DNA of 12,531 nucleotides, taken from positions 1 through 12,531 of the forward strand of contig JBEAXP010000069.1 of assembly GCA_041159745.1 (NCBI GenBank), in the 5' to 3' direction. Under the pieces are notes generated by a model, which was not told the origin of the DNA, searched no databases, and saw only the letters and a list, made by a program, of their open reading frames with translations. The DNA comes from Casp-actino8 sp041159745 (GTDB taxonomy: Bacteria > Actinomycetota > Acidimicrobiia > Acidimicrobiales > Ilumatobacteraceae). The position numbers and the translations under genes were made by a program. This document shows positions 6,662 to 12,531 of this stretch, in pieces; positions within the stretch are counted from its first letter, which is position 1, and every line of letters starts with the position of its first letter.

Positions 6662-7662
6662 GACGAGAACCATTCGGTGAACGTCGGAACACGAGTGACC
6701 GCCGCGCAGGCCATGCGCACCAGCGGTACGGCCGCCATCGCTCCACTCGCTTCGCCGAGACGCATGTCGAGATCGAGCAGGGGATCGAGACCCATGAGTG
6801 CGAGCAGTCGGCGGTGACCGGGTTCGGCCGAACGGTGTCCGGCCCGGCAGTGTGCGAGGGCATCGCGATGATGATCGAGGAGGGCGGCCGCGGCGGCCGA
6901 CACCACGTAGCCGTCGAGCAGAACCGGAAGCGAACGCTGACGCGCGGCCACGATCGCCCCGGCCATCGCCACGAGCTCGAGCCCGCCGACTTCGGCGACC
7001 ACGTCGATGCCCGAAGCGGCGGGATCGTCACGTTCCATGCGCGCCACACCGCGAGCCACCGCCTGTTGTTTGCGCGCGAGACCGGCGTCGTCGACGCCGG
7101 TGCCTCGTCCGACCCACTCGTGCACCTGTCCGCCGTACAGCGCGTGCGCGACGGCCGCGGCCGCGGTGGTGTTGCCGATGCCCATCTCTCCGATCACCAG
7201 GAGATCGGTGTCGAGTGCGTCGACCGCACGGCGCGCCCGGTCGATCACGCGGTCGACTCGCTCGGCATCGACGGCTCGTGTGGTGCGGAAGTCGTTGCTC
7301 GGTTCGCTCACTCCCACATCCACCACGCTCACGGTGGCGCCGGCGATGTCGGCGAACGCGGTGACCGTCGAGGCGTGCGCTTCGAACGCGGCCACCATCG
7401 CGGCCGTCACCTCGACCGGATAGTTGCTCACGCCGGCGGCGGCCACACCGTGATTGGCGGCGAAGATCAAACCGACCGGACGGGAGATGGTGGGCCGGGC
7501 CGAGCGCTGCCACGACGCGATCCAGATGGCGATCTCGTCGAGGCGGGCCAACGCTCCCGTCGGTCGGAGAATGTCGTTCACGCGTTCGCGAGTTGCTTGC
7601 CCGCTCACCGCATCGCTCGCCGTCAGCGACTCGAGTTGCTCGATCAACCAGGCGCGAGTCAT
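6658..7662 (-). CDS. cobT: Nicotinate-nucleotide--dimethylbenzimidazole phosphoribosyltransferase
   Basis: Activates the lower-ligand base (usually 5,6-dimethylbenzimidazole) with nicotinate mononucleotide to give alpha-ribazole phosphate, in the cytosol. The 334 residues, slightly short for the family, carry NHGVAAAGVS, GEMGIGNTTAAAAV, HRSAEPGH and LDMRLGE with catalytic Glu304. Two family motifs deviate: HAST stands where GGAA is common after the EVT..MV helix, and Ala replaces a commonly seen Gln in VT.QM. Both lie in the region around the base-binding site, so substrate preference may differ (inference). The start ATG overlaps the cobU stop by 4 nt and the stop overlaps the cobS start by 4 nt, indicating translational coupling. 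Confidence 0.95.
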   Translation of the reverse strand: MTRAWLIEQLESLTASDAVSGQATRERVNDILRPTGALARLDEIAIWIASWQRSARPTISRPVGLIFAANHGVAAAGVSNYPVEVTAAMVAAFEAHASTVTAFADIAGATVSVVDVGVSEPSNDFRTTRAVDAERVDRVIDRARRAVDALDTDLLVIGEMGIGNTTAAAAVAHALYGGQVHEWVGRGTGVDDAGLARKQQAVARGVARMERDDPAASGIDVVAEVGGLELVAMAGAIVAARQRSLPVLLDGYVVSAAAAALLDHHRDALAHCRAGHRSAEPGHRRLLALMGLDPLLDLDMRLGEASGAMAAVPLVRMACAAVTRVPTFTEWFSS

Positions 7663-8183
7663 GAAACGAGATCCCACGGGTCGGACAGGGGAAGGGCGCG
7701 ACCGGCGACCATGAAGAGCGCGCGGTCGGCGGCGGCCACCAGGCGCTGGTTCACGCGTCCGAGCACGTCGCGGTAGCGGCGCCCGAGATCGGTCTCGGGA
7801 TGCACACCGAGGCCCACCTCGTTGGTGACGACGAGAACTGTCGCGTCGCTCGGCACCGACTTCGCCAGAGTCTCGGCGGCCCGTTCGATCTCGGTGTCGG
7901 TGTCGCCGCGCCACATCAGATTCGACACCCACAGAGTGAGGCAGTCGACGATCACGAGCGAACCAGCGGACGCCGACGAAACGATCGGCGCGATGTCGCA
8001 GGTCTCCTCGACCGTGGGCCAAGCGGGGCGCTCGGCGCGGTGGCGATCGATGCGCACGCGCATGTCGTCGTCGATGACGGGTGCCGTGGCCACGAACACG
8101 ACCGGTCCGCTGTGACGCACCCCGTACTCGACCGCGAACGTGCTCTTGCCGCTGCGTGCCCCGCCGGTGACGACGAGGAGCAT
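7659..8183 (-). CDS. cobU: Adenosylcobinamide kinase / adenosylcobinamide-phosphate guanylyltransferase
   Basis: A bifunctional cytosolic enzyme that phosphorylates adenosylcobinamide and then transfers GMP to give adenosylcobinamide-GDP, the substrate of CobS. The 174 residues match the family. The P-loop GGARSGKS is at 7-14, and RIDRHRAERP contains His48, the likely guanylylated histidine. W..VE follows, then VDCLTLWVSNL, and NEVG.GVHPE with GRRYRD in the C-terminal third. The start ATG overlaps the cobO stop by 1 nt (TGATG) and the stop overlaps cobT by 4 nt. The open frame extends upstream across cobO, but homology starts exactly at this ATG. Confidence 0.95.
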   Translation of the reverse strand: MLLVVTGGARSGKSTFAVEYGVRHSGPVVFVATAPVIDDDMRVRIDRHRAERPAWPTVEETCDIAPIVSSASAGSLVIVDCLTLWVSNLMWRGDTDTEIERAAETLAKSVPSDATVLVVTNEVGLGVHPETDLGRRYRDVLGRVNQRLVAAADRALFMVAGRALPLSDPWDLVS

Positions 8184-8752
8184 CAGTAGTCGAGGCCGCG
8201 CTTGGCTGCGATCCCGCGGTCGTAGGCGTGTTTGACGTTTGTCATCGACGTGACGGTGTCGGCCAGTTCGACGAGGGGTTCGGGAGCGTCGCGACCGGTG
8301 CAGATCACGTTCACGTGGCGCGGACGATGCGCGATGGTCGACACGATGTCGGCGGCGTCGACCCATTTCCACGACATGAGATACGTGACTTCGTCGAGAA
8401 CGACCAGATCGAACTCGCCCGAGTCGATGATCTTCGACGCGGTCGTCCAGGCATCGGCGGCCAGCGCGCGGTCGTGTTCGATGTTCTGCGAATCCCAGGT
8501 GAATCCGGCGCCGAGCGCGTGCCACGTGACGCCGAGCTGCTCGCACATCTTCTGTTCGCCCGATTGCCATTCGCTCGACTTGATGAATTGCACGACGGCG
8601 ACCTTCCAGCCGCGGGCGATCGCGCGCAGAACCATGCCGAAGGCCGAACTGCTCTTTCCCTTCCCGTCGCCGGTGAGCACGATCACGAGCGAATCGGTGG
8701 TCCGCAGATCGCTGGGGCGCGGATCTTCGCTGAGCGCCTCGGTTCGGGTCAT
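8183..8752 (-). CDS. cobO: Corrinoid adenosyltransferase (CobO/BtuR/CobA type)
   Basis: Transfers the adenosyl group of ATP to the cobalt of reduced corrinoids (cob(I)yrinate a,c-diamide, cobinamide or cobalamin), cytosolic. The 189-residue product has the P-loop GDGKGKSS at 28-35, VVQFIKS, a GFTW motif, VVLDEVTYL, and the C-terminal TGRDAPEPLVELADTVT and KHAYDRGIAAKRGLDY, all typical of the CobA/CobO family. First gene of the minus-strand operon. No SD is visible before the ATG, but TAGCCT ends 6 nt upstream, so the mRNA may be leaderless. Its context with CobU/T/S and an importer suggests it adenosylates salvaged corrinoids. Confidence 0.95.
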   Translation of the reverse strand: MTRTEALSEDPRPSDLRTTDSLVIVLTGDGKGKSSSAFGMVLRAIARGWKVAVVQFIKSSEWQSGEQKMCEQLGVTWHALGAGFTWDSQNIEHDRALAADAWTTASKIIDSGEFDLVVLDEVTYLMSWKWVDAADIVSTIAHRPRHVNVICTGRDAPEPLVELADTVTSMTNVKHAYDRGIAAKRGLDY

Positions 8753-8758
8753 GGGGCG

Positions 8759-8764
8759 AGGCTA
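8759..8764 (-). promoter_or_regulatory. Candidate -10 box for leaderless cobO operon mRNA
   Basis: On the minus strand TAGCCT (8764-8759) fits TANNNT and is followed by 6 nt and then the cobO ATG, so transcription would start at or next to the A of ATG. This matches the absence of an SD. A GC-rich hairpin (8778-8785 with 8797-8804, one G-T pair) lies just upstream and may be an operator. No riboswitch is apparent on this strand. Confidence 0.35.
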
Positions 8765-8822
8765 CGACCAGGTCGGCGGGGTGGGCGAGATCGTTCCCCA
8801 CCTCGCGTTCCGGGGGATCCGC

Positions 8823-8851
8823 TTCCGTCGGCGGGCCAGCGGTGTTATGGT
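8823..8851 (+). promoter_or_regulatory. Candidate promoter for the riboswitch-btuFCD transcript
   Basis: TATGGT (8846-8851) is a fair -10 box, with a weak TTCCGT (8823-8828) at 17-bp spacing. Transcription would begin near 8858, about 14 nt before the first aptamer helix. The promoter lies in the 302-nt divergent region shared with cobO (8753-9054), which otherwise holds the aptamer and its switching region. Confidence 0.4.
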
Positions 8852-8871
8852 CAGCGAGCCGGCAATAGTCG

Positions 8872-8976
8872 GCACGCACAGTTCAGCGAAGTCCGGTGAG
8901 ATCCCGGCACTGTCCCGCAACGGTGGTTCGTCGCAGGTTCCTGACGACGACGAGTCCGGTCGCCTGACCTGCGTGC
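8872..8976 (+). promoter_or_regulatory. Cobalamin riboswitch aptamer
   Basis: The aptamer is closed by a perfect 7-bp helix, GCACGCA (8872-8878) with TGCGTGC (8970-8976). Inside are the conserved elements GGTGAGATCCCGG (8895-8907) and CTGTCCCGCAACGG (8910-8923), and the 3' B12-box region GAGTCCGGTCGCCTGACCTG (8952-8971). A side hairpin, CGTCGCAGG (8929-8937) with CCTGaCGACG (8940-8949, one bulged A), replaces the large peripheral domain of longer members, so the form is compact. Family knowledge: these RNAs bind adenosylcobalamin or related cobalamins and usually repress expression. Position directly before the importer genes fits feedback control of corrinoid uptake. Confidence 0.92.
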
Positions 8977-8988
8977 GAGAAAACCCTC

Positions 8989-9054
8989 GAGGCAAGGGTG
9001 GATCGCGGGACACTCTCGCACTCCTCTTGCCTCCTCAGGCTTGAGGAGGCCCAC
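8989..9054 (+). promoter_or_regulatory. Riboswitch expression platform with SD sequestor and anti-sequestor
   Basis: GCCTCCTCA (9029-9037) pairs perfectly with TGAGGAGGC (9042-9050) around a 4-nt loop. This buries the AGGAGG (9044-9049) that lies 5 nt before the btuF ATG. Just after the aptamer, GAGGCAAG (8989-8996) is complementary to CTTGCCTC (9026-9033), which includes the first half of the sequestor arm. Pairing of these would free the SD. The two structures are mutually exclusive, which gives an on/off switch at translation initiation. Which state cobalamin favours is inferred from family behaviour (bound = off). Confidence 0.72.
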
Positions 9055-9969
9055 ATGAGAAAGTCAACGAAGCGCCGACTGTTGGTCGGCGCTTTTTCAT
9101 TGTTCGCACTAGCGGCCTGTGGCTCGGACGACGGCTCGTCGAACGGGACGTCGCCCTCCGATTCCGTGGCGAGCACCGAGGCTCCCGCCACCGAGGTGCC
9201 GCAGCGCATCGTGTCGCTGTCGCCCACCCACACCGAGATGCTCTTCGCGCTCGGCGCGGCCGAGCAGGTGGTGGCGGTCGACTCGTTGTCGAACTATCCG
9301 CCCGAAGCGGCCGCGGTGCTCACCGACCTGTCGGCGTTCGAGCCCAACGTCGAGGCGATCGCCGAGTACGAACCCGATCTCGTGATCATCGCCGACGACT
9401 CGATGGGCATCAAGGCGCAACTCGAGGCGATCGACATTCCGGTGTGGATCGGCCTCCCGCCGGCCTCACTCGACGACGTCTACGCGCAGATCGAGGAGTT
9501 GGCGGCCGCGATCGGCCGCAGCGACCGAGCCCGGGAAGTGGTGGGCACCATGCGATCGGCCGTCGAGACGATTCTCGTTCAGGCGCCGCAACTCGACGAG
9601 CCGCTGACCTATTACCACGAACTCGACGACACCTACTACTCGGTCACTTCCAACACGTTCGTGGGTTCGCTGTACGAGTTGTTCGGCCTTCGGAACATCG
9701 CCGACGCGAGTGAAGGCACGAGCGACTATCCGCAGTTGTCGGCCGAATTCATCGTGAGCCAGGACCCCGACCTCGTGTTCCTCGCCGACACCAAGTGCTG
9801 CGGTGTCACGCCCGAGACGGTCGCGGCCCGTCCGGGCTGGGAAGGACTCGGTGCGGTCCTGAACGGGAACGTGATCGCGATGGACGACGATCTGGCCTCG
9901 CGCTGGGGCCCGCGCATCGTCGACTACCTCTACGCCATCGGTGAAGCCATCGCTGGAGTGGTCGGCTGA
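9055..9969 (+). CDS. btuF: Corrinoid-binding lipoprotein of an ABC importer (BtuF-like)
   Basis: Captures cobalamin or other corrinoids outside the membrane and delivers them to the permease. The 304-residue product starts with a lipoprotein signal peptide: a basic MRKSTKRR, a hydrophobic stretch, and a LAAC lipobox with Cys22 as the lipidated residue. A low-complexity Ser/Thr/Glu linker follows, then a TroA-type binding domain from about residue 50: QRIVSLSPTHTEMLFALGA, LSAFEPNVEAIAEYEPDLVI, IGLPPA, DTKCCGVTPETVAARPGWE. The domain alone could also suit siderophores; the B12 riboswitch and cob genes point to corrinoids. The start is fixed by AGGAGG 5 nt upstream. The first codons contain a terminator-like hairpin. 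The permease gene follows after 1 nt. Confidence 0.9.
   Translation: MRKSTKRRLLVGAFSLFALAACGSDDGSSNGTSPSDSVASTEAPATEVPQRIVSLSPTHTEMLFALGAAEQVVAVDSLSNYPPEAAAVLTDLSAFEPNVEAIAEYEPDLVIIADDSMGIKAQLEAIDIPVWIGLPPASLDDVYAQIEELAAAIGRSDRAREVVGTMRSAVETILVQAPQLDEPLTYYHELDDTYYSVTSNTFVGSLYELFGLRNIADASEGTSDYPQLSAEFIVSQDPDLVFLADTKCCGVTPETVAARPGWEGLGAVLNGNVIAMDDDLASRWGPRIVDYLYAIGEAIAGVVG
9070..9097 (+). terminator. Intrinsic-terminator-like hairpin inside the 5' coding region of btuF
   Basis: AAGCGCCGAC (9070-9079) is perfectly complementary to GTCGGCGCTT (9085-9094) around a 5-nt TGTTG loop. The stem runs straight into a T tract (T9093-T9097). A perfect, GC-rich 10-bp stem plus a T run is the classical intrinsic terminator layout. 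It is the best such structure noticed in the window, yet it lies at codons 6-15 of btuF, in the signal-peptide coding region. Ribosomes translating btuF would cover it and prevent its folding. Untranslated RNA (SD sequestered) would leave it free. Confidence 0.55.
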
Positions 9970-9970
9970 C

Positions 9971-11011
9971 ATGACCGAGACGACGCGACGTTCGTGGTGG
10001 CTGCCCGGTGCGGGTCTGCTGCTCGCCGTCGCGTTCCTGTTCGGCGCCATGATCGGGCCGGCCGGCCCCGAATGGTGGCGGGTGCCGCTCGAATTGCTCG
10101 ACCGCCTTCCCTTCGTGTCGATCGATTCGGGTGTCTCACCTCTCGAGAGCACCGTGCTGTGGGAGATCCGCATGCCCCGCGTCGTTCTCGCCGCCCTGGT
10201 CGGTTCGATGCTCTCGCTGGCGGGTGCGAGCTATCAGGGCGTGTTCCGCAATCCGCTCGTCGATCCGTATCTGCTCGGAGTCGCGGCCGGAGCCGGACTC
10301 GGTGCGACGCTCGTGATCGTGGTGAACCGCACGGCCACCGAATCGTGGCCGATCGATCCGCTGCCCCTCGCCGCGTTCATCGGCGGCCTGCTCGCGGTGT
10401 TGCTCACGTATCTCGTCGGCGCGGCGTTCGGCGCGGCTCGGGTGTCGGCCACCCTCGTGTTGGCCGGAGTGGCGGTCACTTCGCTGGCCACCGCCATTCA
10501 GACGTTCATCCTGCAACGCAATTCCGAAGTGGTGCGCCAGGTGTACAGCTGGATCCTCGGACGCCTCTCCACCGCGACATGGGCCGACGTCCGCTTGGTT
10601 CTGCCGTACGTGATCGTGAGTTCGGGCGTGTTGCTGGCCCATCGCCGTCTGCTCGACGTCATGCGCATCGGTGACGACGAGGCGCAATCGCTGGGCGCCC
10701 GGGTCGATCGCATCCGCCTCACCGTCGTGGTGGCGGCCACGCTCGGAACGTCGGCGGTGGTCAGCGTGAGCGGCCTCATCGGATTCGTCGGCATCATGGT
10801 TCCGCACCTCGTGCGTTTCCTGGCCGGGGCGAGTTATCGCCGCTTGCTGCCGCTCACCGTGATGGTGGGGGCGACGTTCCTCATCGTCGCCGACGTGCCC
10901 GGACGCATCCTGTCCGATCCGGCCGAAACACCCATCGGTGTGGTGACGGCCTTCCTCGGCGCACCGTTCTTCATCATCGTTCTTCGTTCGCGGCAAGGAG
11001 CACTGCGATGA
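9971..11011 (+). CDS. btuC: FecCD-family ABC permease, BtuC-like
   Basis: Transmembrane channel subunit of the corrinoid importer. The 346-residue protein is strongly hydrophobic, with a predicted set of about ten membrane segments as in the FecCD family. Family landmarks are RMPRVVLAALVGSMLSLAGASYQGVFRNPLVDPYLLGVAAGAGLGA (shown in parts, residues about 62-108), SWILGRLS and the cytoplasmic coupling region GDDEAQSLGARV. SGLIGFVGIMVPHLVR and a C-terminal GAPFFIIVLR complete the match. The ATG is 1 nt after the btuF stop and the TGA overlaps the ATPase start as ATGA, so the three are one translationally coupled operon. Siderophore transport is the alternative by family, made unlikely by context. 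Confidence 0.92.
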   Translation: MTETTRRSWWLPGAGLLLAVAFLFGAMIGPAGPEWWRVPLELLDRLPFVSIDSGVSPLESTVLWEIRMPRVVLAALVGSMLSLAGASYQGVFRNPLVDPYLLGVAAGAGLGATLVIVVNRTATESWPIDPLPLAAFIGGLLAVLLTYLVGAAFGAARVSATLVLAGVAVTSLATAIQTFILQRNSEVVRQVYSWILGRLSTATWADVRLVLPYVIVSSGVLLAHRRLLDVMRIGDDEAQSLGARVDRIRLTVVVAATLGTSAVVSVSGLIGFVGIMVPHLVRFLAGASYRRLLPLTVMVGATFLIVADVPGRILSDPAETPIGVVTAFLGAPFFIIVLRSRQGALR

Positions 11012-11793
11012 CCTCACTCGCGTTCAGCAATCTGTCGGTGTCGTACGGCGATTCGGTCGCGGTCGATTCGTTCACCGATGTCGTCCGCCTGGGGGAGTGG
11101 CTGTGCCTCATCGGCCCCAACGGTGCCGGCAAGTCGTCGCTCCTGCGTTCGGTCGCCGGGCTCGTGAAGTACGACGGCCAGATCACGGTCGACGGCGCAT
11201 CGCTCGATCTGCGTTCCACGCGTCGTCGCGCCGAATTGATCGCCCACGTTCCTCAGTCGCCGGCTCTCCCCGACGACATGACGGCGTTCGAGTACGTGCT
11301 GCTCGGTCGCAACCCGTACGTGAGTTACTTCGGTAGCGAGACCAAGCACGATCGCGAACTGGTGCGCCAGATCCTCGAACGGCTCGACGTCTCGGAATTC
11401 GCGCAACGTCGCCTCGGCACGTTGTCGGGTGGCGAGCGCCAGCGCATCGTCATCTCGCGCGCGCTCGCCCAGGAAGCCCCGATCCTCCTTCTCGACGAAC
11501 CCACCAGTGCGCTCGACATCGGCCACCAGCAGCAGGCCCTCGAACTCGTCGATCGTCTTCGTCGCGAGCACGGCTTCACGGTGCTGTCGGCCATGCACGA
11601 CCTCACGTTGGCCGGCCTCTACAGCGATCGACTCGCGTTGCTGCACCACGGCCATTGCGTGTCGTCCGGACCGGCCGACGAAGTGCTCCGCGCCGAGACG
11701 TTGTCGGAGTTCTACGGCGTGTCGGTGAGCGTGCATCGCGACCCCGATGGAACCGTCGTCGTGGTGCCGCGTCGCTCCACACCGCTGGCCTGA
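11008..11793 (+). CDS. btuD: ABC transporter ATP-binding protein, BtuD/FecE-like
   Basis: Cytoplasmic ATPase that powers the importer. The 261 residues contain all nucleotide-binding motifs: Walker A GPNGAGKS (36-43), Q-loop Gln83 in HVPQ, signature LSGGE (139-143), Walker B ILLLDEP (159-165) and H-loop His197 in AMHD. The C-terminus ends with a short strand-rich segment common in FecE/HmuV-type ATPases. AAGGAG (10995-11000) lies 7 nt before the ATG, inside the end of the permease gene, and the start and stop codons overlap (ATGA). Whether the product forms a 2+2 complex with the permease is inferred from the operon. Confidence 0.93.
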   Translation: MTSLAFSNLSVSYGDSVAVDSFTDVVRLGEWLCLIGPNGAGKSSLLRSVAGLVKYDGQITVDGASLDLRSTRRRAELIAHVPQSPALPDDMTAFEYVLLGRNPYVSYFGSETKHDRELVRQILERLDVSEFAQRRLGTLSGGERQRIVISRALAQEAPILLLDEPTSALDIGHQQQALELVDRLRREHGFTVLSAMHDLTLAGLYSDRLALLHHGHCVSSGPADEVLRAETLSEFYGVSVSVHRDPDGTVVVVPRRSTPLA

Positions 11794-11802
11794 TCGTCCC
11801 GC

Positions 11803-11808
11803 TACCGT
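11803..11808 (+). promoter_or_regulatory. Candidate -10 box for a leaderless mRNA
   Basis: TACCGT (TANNNT) is followed by 7 nt and then the GTG at 11816. No Shine-Dalgarno stands before this GTG. The arrangement fits a leaderless promoter in the 22-nt gap after the ABC ATPase gene and helps decide the start codon of the next gene. Confidence 0.4.
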
Positions 11809-11815
11809 TCGTCGG

Positions 11816-12493
11816 GTGGAGACGCCCTTCGATCCGGTCGCGCTCAATCGCCAGGTCGAAGGTCTCGCCCGCGCCCATCAGCGACTGCTCGTCTCTCTCG
11901 CCGACCTGGCCGACGACATGGTCGTTCGTTCTTCACGTTTGCCGAACTGGACGGTGGGTCACGTCCTCGCGCACATCGAGCAGCAGGGTGACAGCATGGT
12001 GCGCCTGCTGGACGCGGCCGAGTCGGGAGTGGTGGGCGAGCAGTATCCCGGTGGAATGTCGGCGCGAGTGGAGGCGATCGAACGCGATGCCGCACGTTCG
12101 GCCGGCGACCACGTGAAGGGTGTTCGTCGTTCGATCTACGCGGTGGAGGGTGCGTTCGCCCGCGCACGCGATGCGTGGTACGGCCGCGGACTCATGGTGT
12201 CGGGAGTCGAGGTTCCCATCTCCGATCTGCCGTTGCGTCGGTGGCGCGAGGTCGAGGTGCACTGCGCCGATCTCGGATTGACCGAGATCGACCTCGACGG
12301 ACCGTCGTGCTGGTCGTCCGATTACGTGCGCGAAGATCTGCGCGTCATGACGATGATGTTCGTGTCGCGGACGTCGATGGGCCGCTCGCACCTGCCCGAT
12401 CCCGTGGCCCGACTCGAACCCGCCGAGCGGCTGGCCTGGCTGCTCGGTCGGCTCGATGTCGACGGCGTCGAGCCGGCGCGTCTGCTCGGCTGA
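11816..12493 (+). CDS. Mycothiol-dependent maleylpyruvate isomerase-like, DinB-superfamily protein
   Basis: The 225-residue protein resembles the metal-binding N-terminal domain family of mycothiol-dependent maleylpyruvate isomerase. An N-terminal four-helix region has NWTVGHVLAHIEQQGDS with His53, and REVEVHCADLG supplies Glu145 and His149. This H...E-xxx-H set is the expected metal-binding triad of the family. Members act on thiol-linked substrates or as uncharacterised mycothiol-dependent enzymes; the actual substrate here cannot be read from sequence, and maleylpyruvate isomerisation is not implied. The GTG at 11816 is chosen over an in-frame ATG inside the upstream gene, because homology starts here and a -10-like TACCGT precedes it. 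The downstream edge is 38 nt from the window end. Confidence 0.75.
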   Translation: METPFDPVALNRQVEGLARAHQRLLVSLADLADDMVVRSSRLPNWTVGHVLAHIEQQGDSMVRLLDAAESGVVGEQYPGGMSARVEAIERDAARSAGDHVKGVRRSIYAVEGAFARARDAWYGRGLMVSGVEVPISDLPLRRWREVEVHCADLGLTEIDLDGPSCWSSDYVREDLRVMTMMFVSRTSMGRSHLPDPVARLEPAERLAWLLGRLDVDGVEPARLLG

Positions 12494-12531
12494 GGGTTCG
12501 ACATGAGAGACTGTCGCGTGCCCTCCGTTCG

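Noticed and set aside
6822..6833. Perfect 12-bp palindrome GTTCGGCCGAAC
   Set aside because: Lies inside cobT codons for a conserved motif (HRSAEPGH); explained by coding constraint.
7663..8022. Upstream extension of the cobT frame
   Set aside because: Antisense-like composition within cobU in another frame; CobT homology begins at the ATG at 7662, which overlaps the cobU stop.
12503..12531. Possible start of a further plus-strand gene (ATG at 12503 or GTG at 12518)
   Set aside because: Only a few codons before the window edge and no convincing start signal; cannot be supported.
1..12531. CRISPR arrays, insertion sequences, tRNA or rRNA genes, phage genes
   Set aside because: No spaced direct repeats, transposase-like frames, tRNA-like cloverleaf or rRNA sequence were seen; the window is ordinary metabolic chromosome.

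Overview
The window is GC-rich, densely packed bacterial DNA with overlapping operons. SerC and the O-acetylhomoserine sulfhydrylase look mycobacterial in type. There is a PAC2-family protein and a mycothiol-dependent maleylpyruvate isomerase-like protein. Several gene starts lack a Shine-Dalgarno (SD) sequence but have a TANNNT-like -10 box 6-7 nt upstream, as in leaderless actinobacterial mRNAs. Together this points to an actinobacterium, possibly of the Acidimicrobiia; the class-level placement is inference.

Left part (1-5898), amino-acid metabolism. The 3' end of ilvN leads directly into ilvC (branched-chain amino acids). A 159-nt spacer made almost entirely of hairpins follows. The last hairpin hides the ribosome binding site of a metY/metC-type O-acetylhomoserine sulfhydrylase (methionine). 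A PAC2-family gene and serC lie on the minus strand, tail to tail with the sulfhydrylase. serC is head to head with an aspartate aminotransferase gene, with only 9-18 bp between the two start codons.

Right part (5906-11793), a corrinoid (vitamin B12) module built around one divergent control region. On the minus strand cobO-cobU-cobT-cobS form a tight operon with 1-4 nt overlaps: corrinoid adenosylation, then cobinamide kinase/guanylyltransferase, lower-ligand activation and final cobalamin assembly. On the plus strand a cobalamin riboswitch controls a BtuF-like lipoprotein, a BtuC-like permease and a BtuD-like ATPase, i.e. an ABC importer. Together the genes describe import, adenosylation and nucleotide-loop completion of corrinoids. 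No corrin-ring synthesis gene is in the window.

The most interesting signal is in the btuF leader. The aptamer is followed by a complementary anti-sequestor/sequestor pair around the SD. Fifteen bases into the coding sequence there is a perfect 10-bp GC-rich hairpin followed by a T run, which looks like an intrinsic terminator inside the signal-peptide codons. This suggests control in which blocking translation also exposes a terminator within the gene. The structured metY leader is the second candidate for undescribed RNA regulation.

The window ends with a mycothiol-dependent maleylpyruvate isomerase-like gene (11816-12493), probably expressed as a leaderless mRNA.
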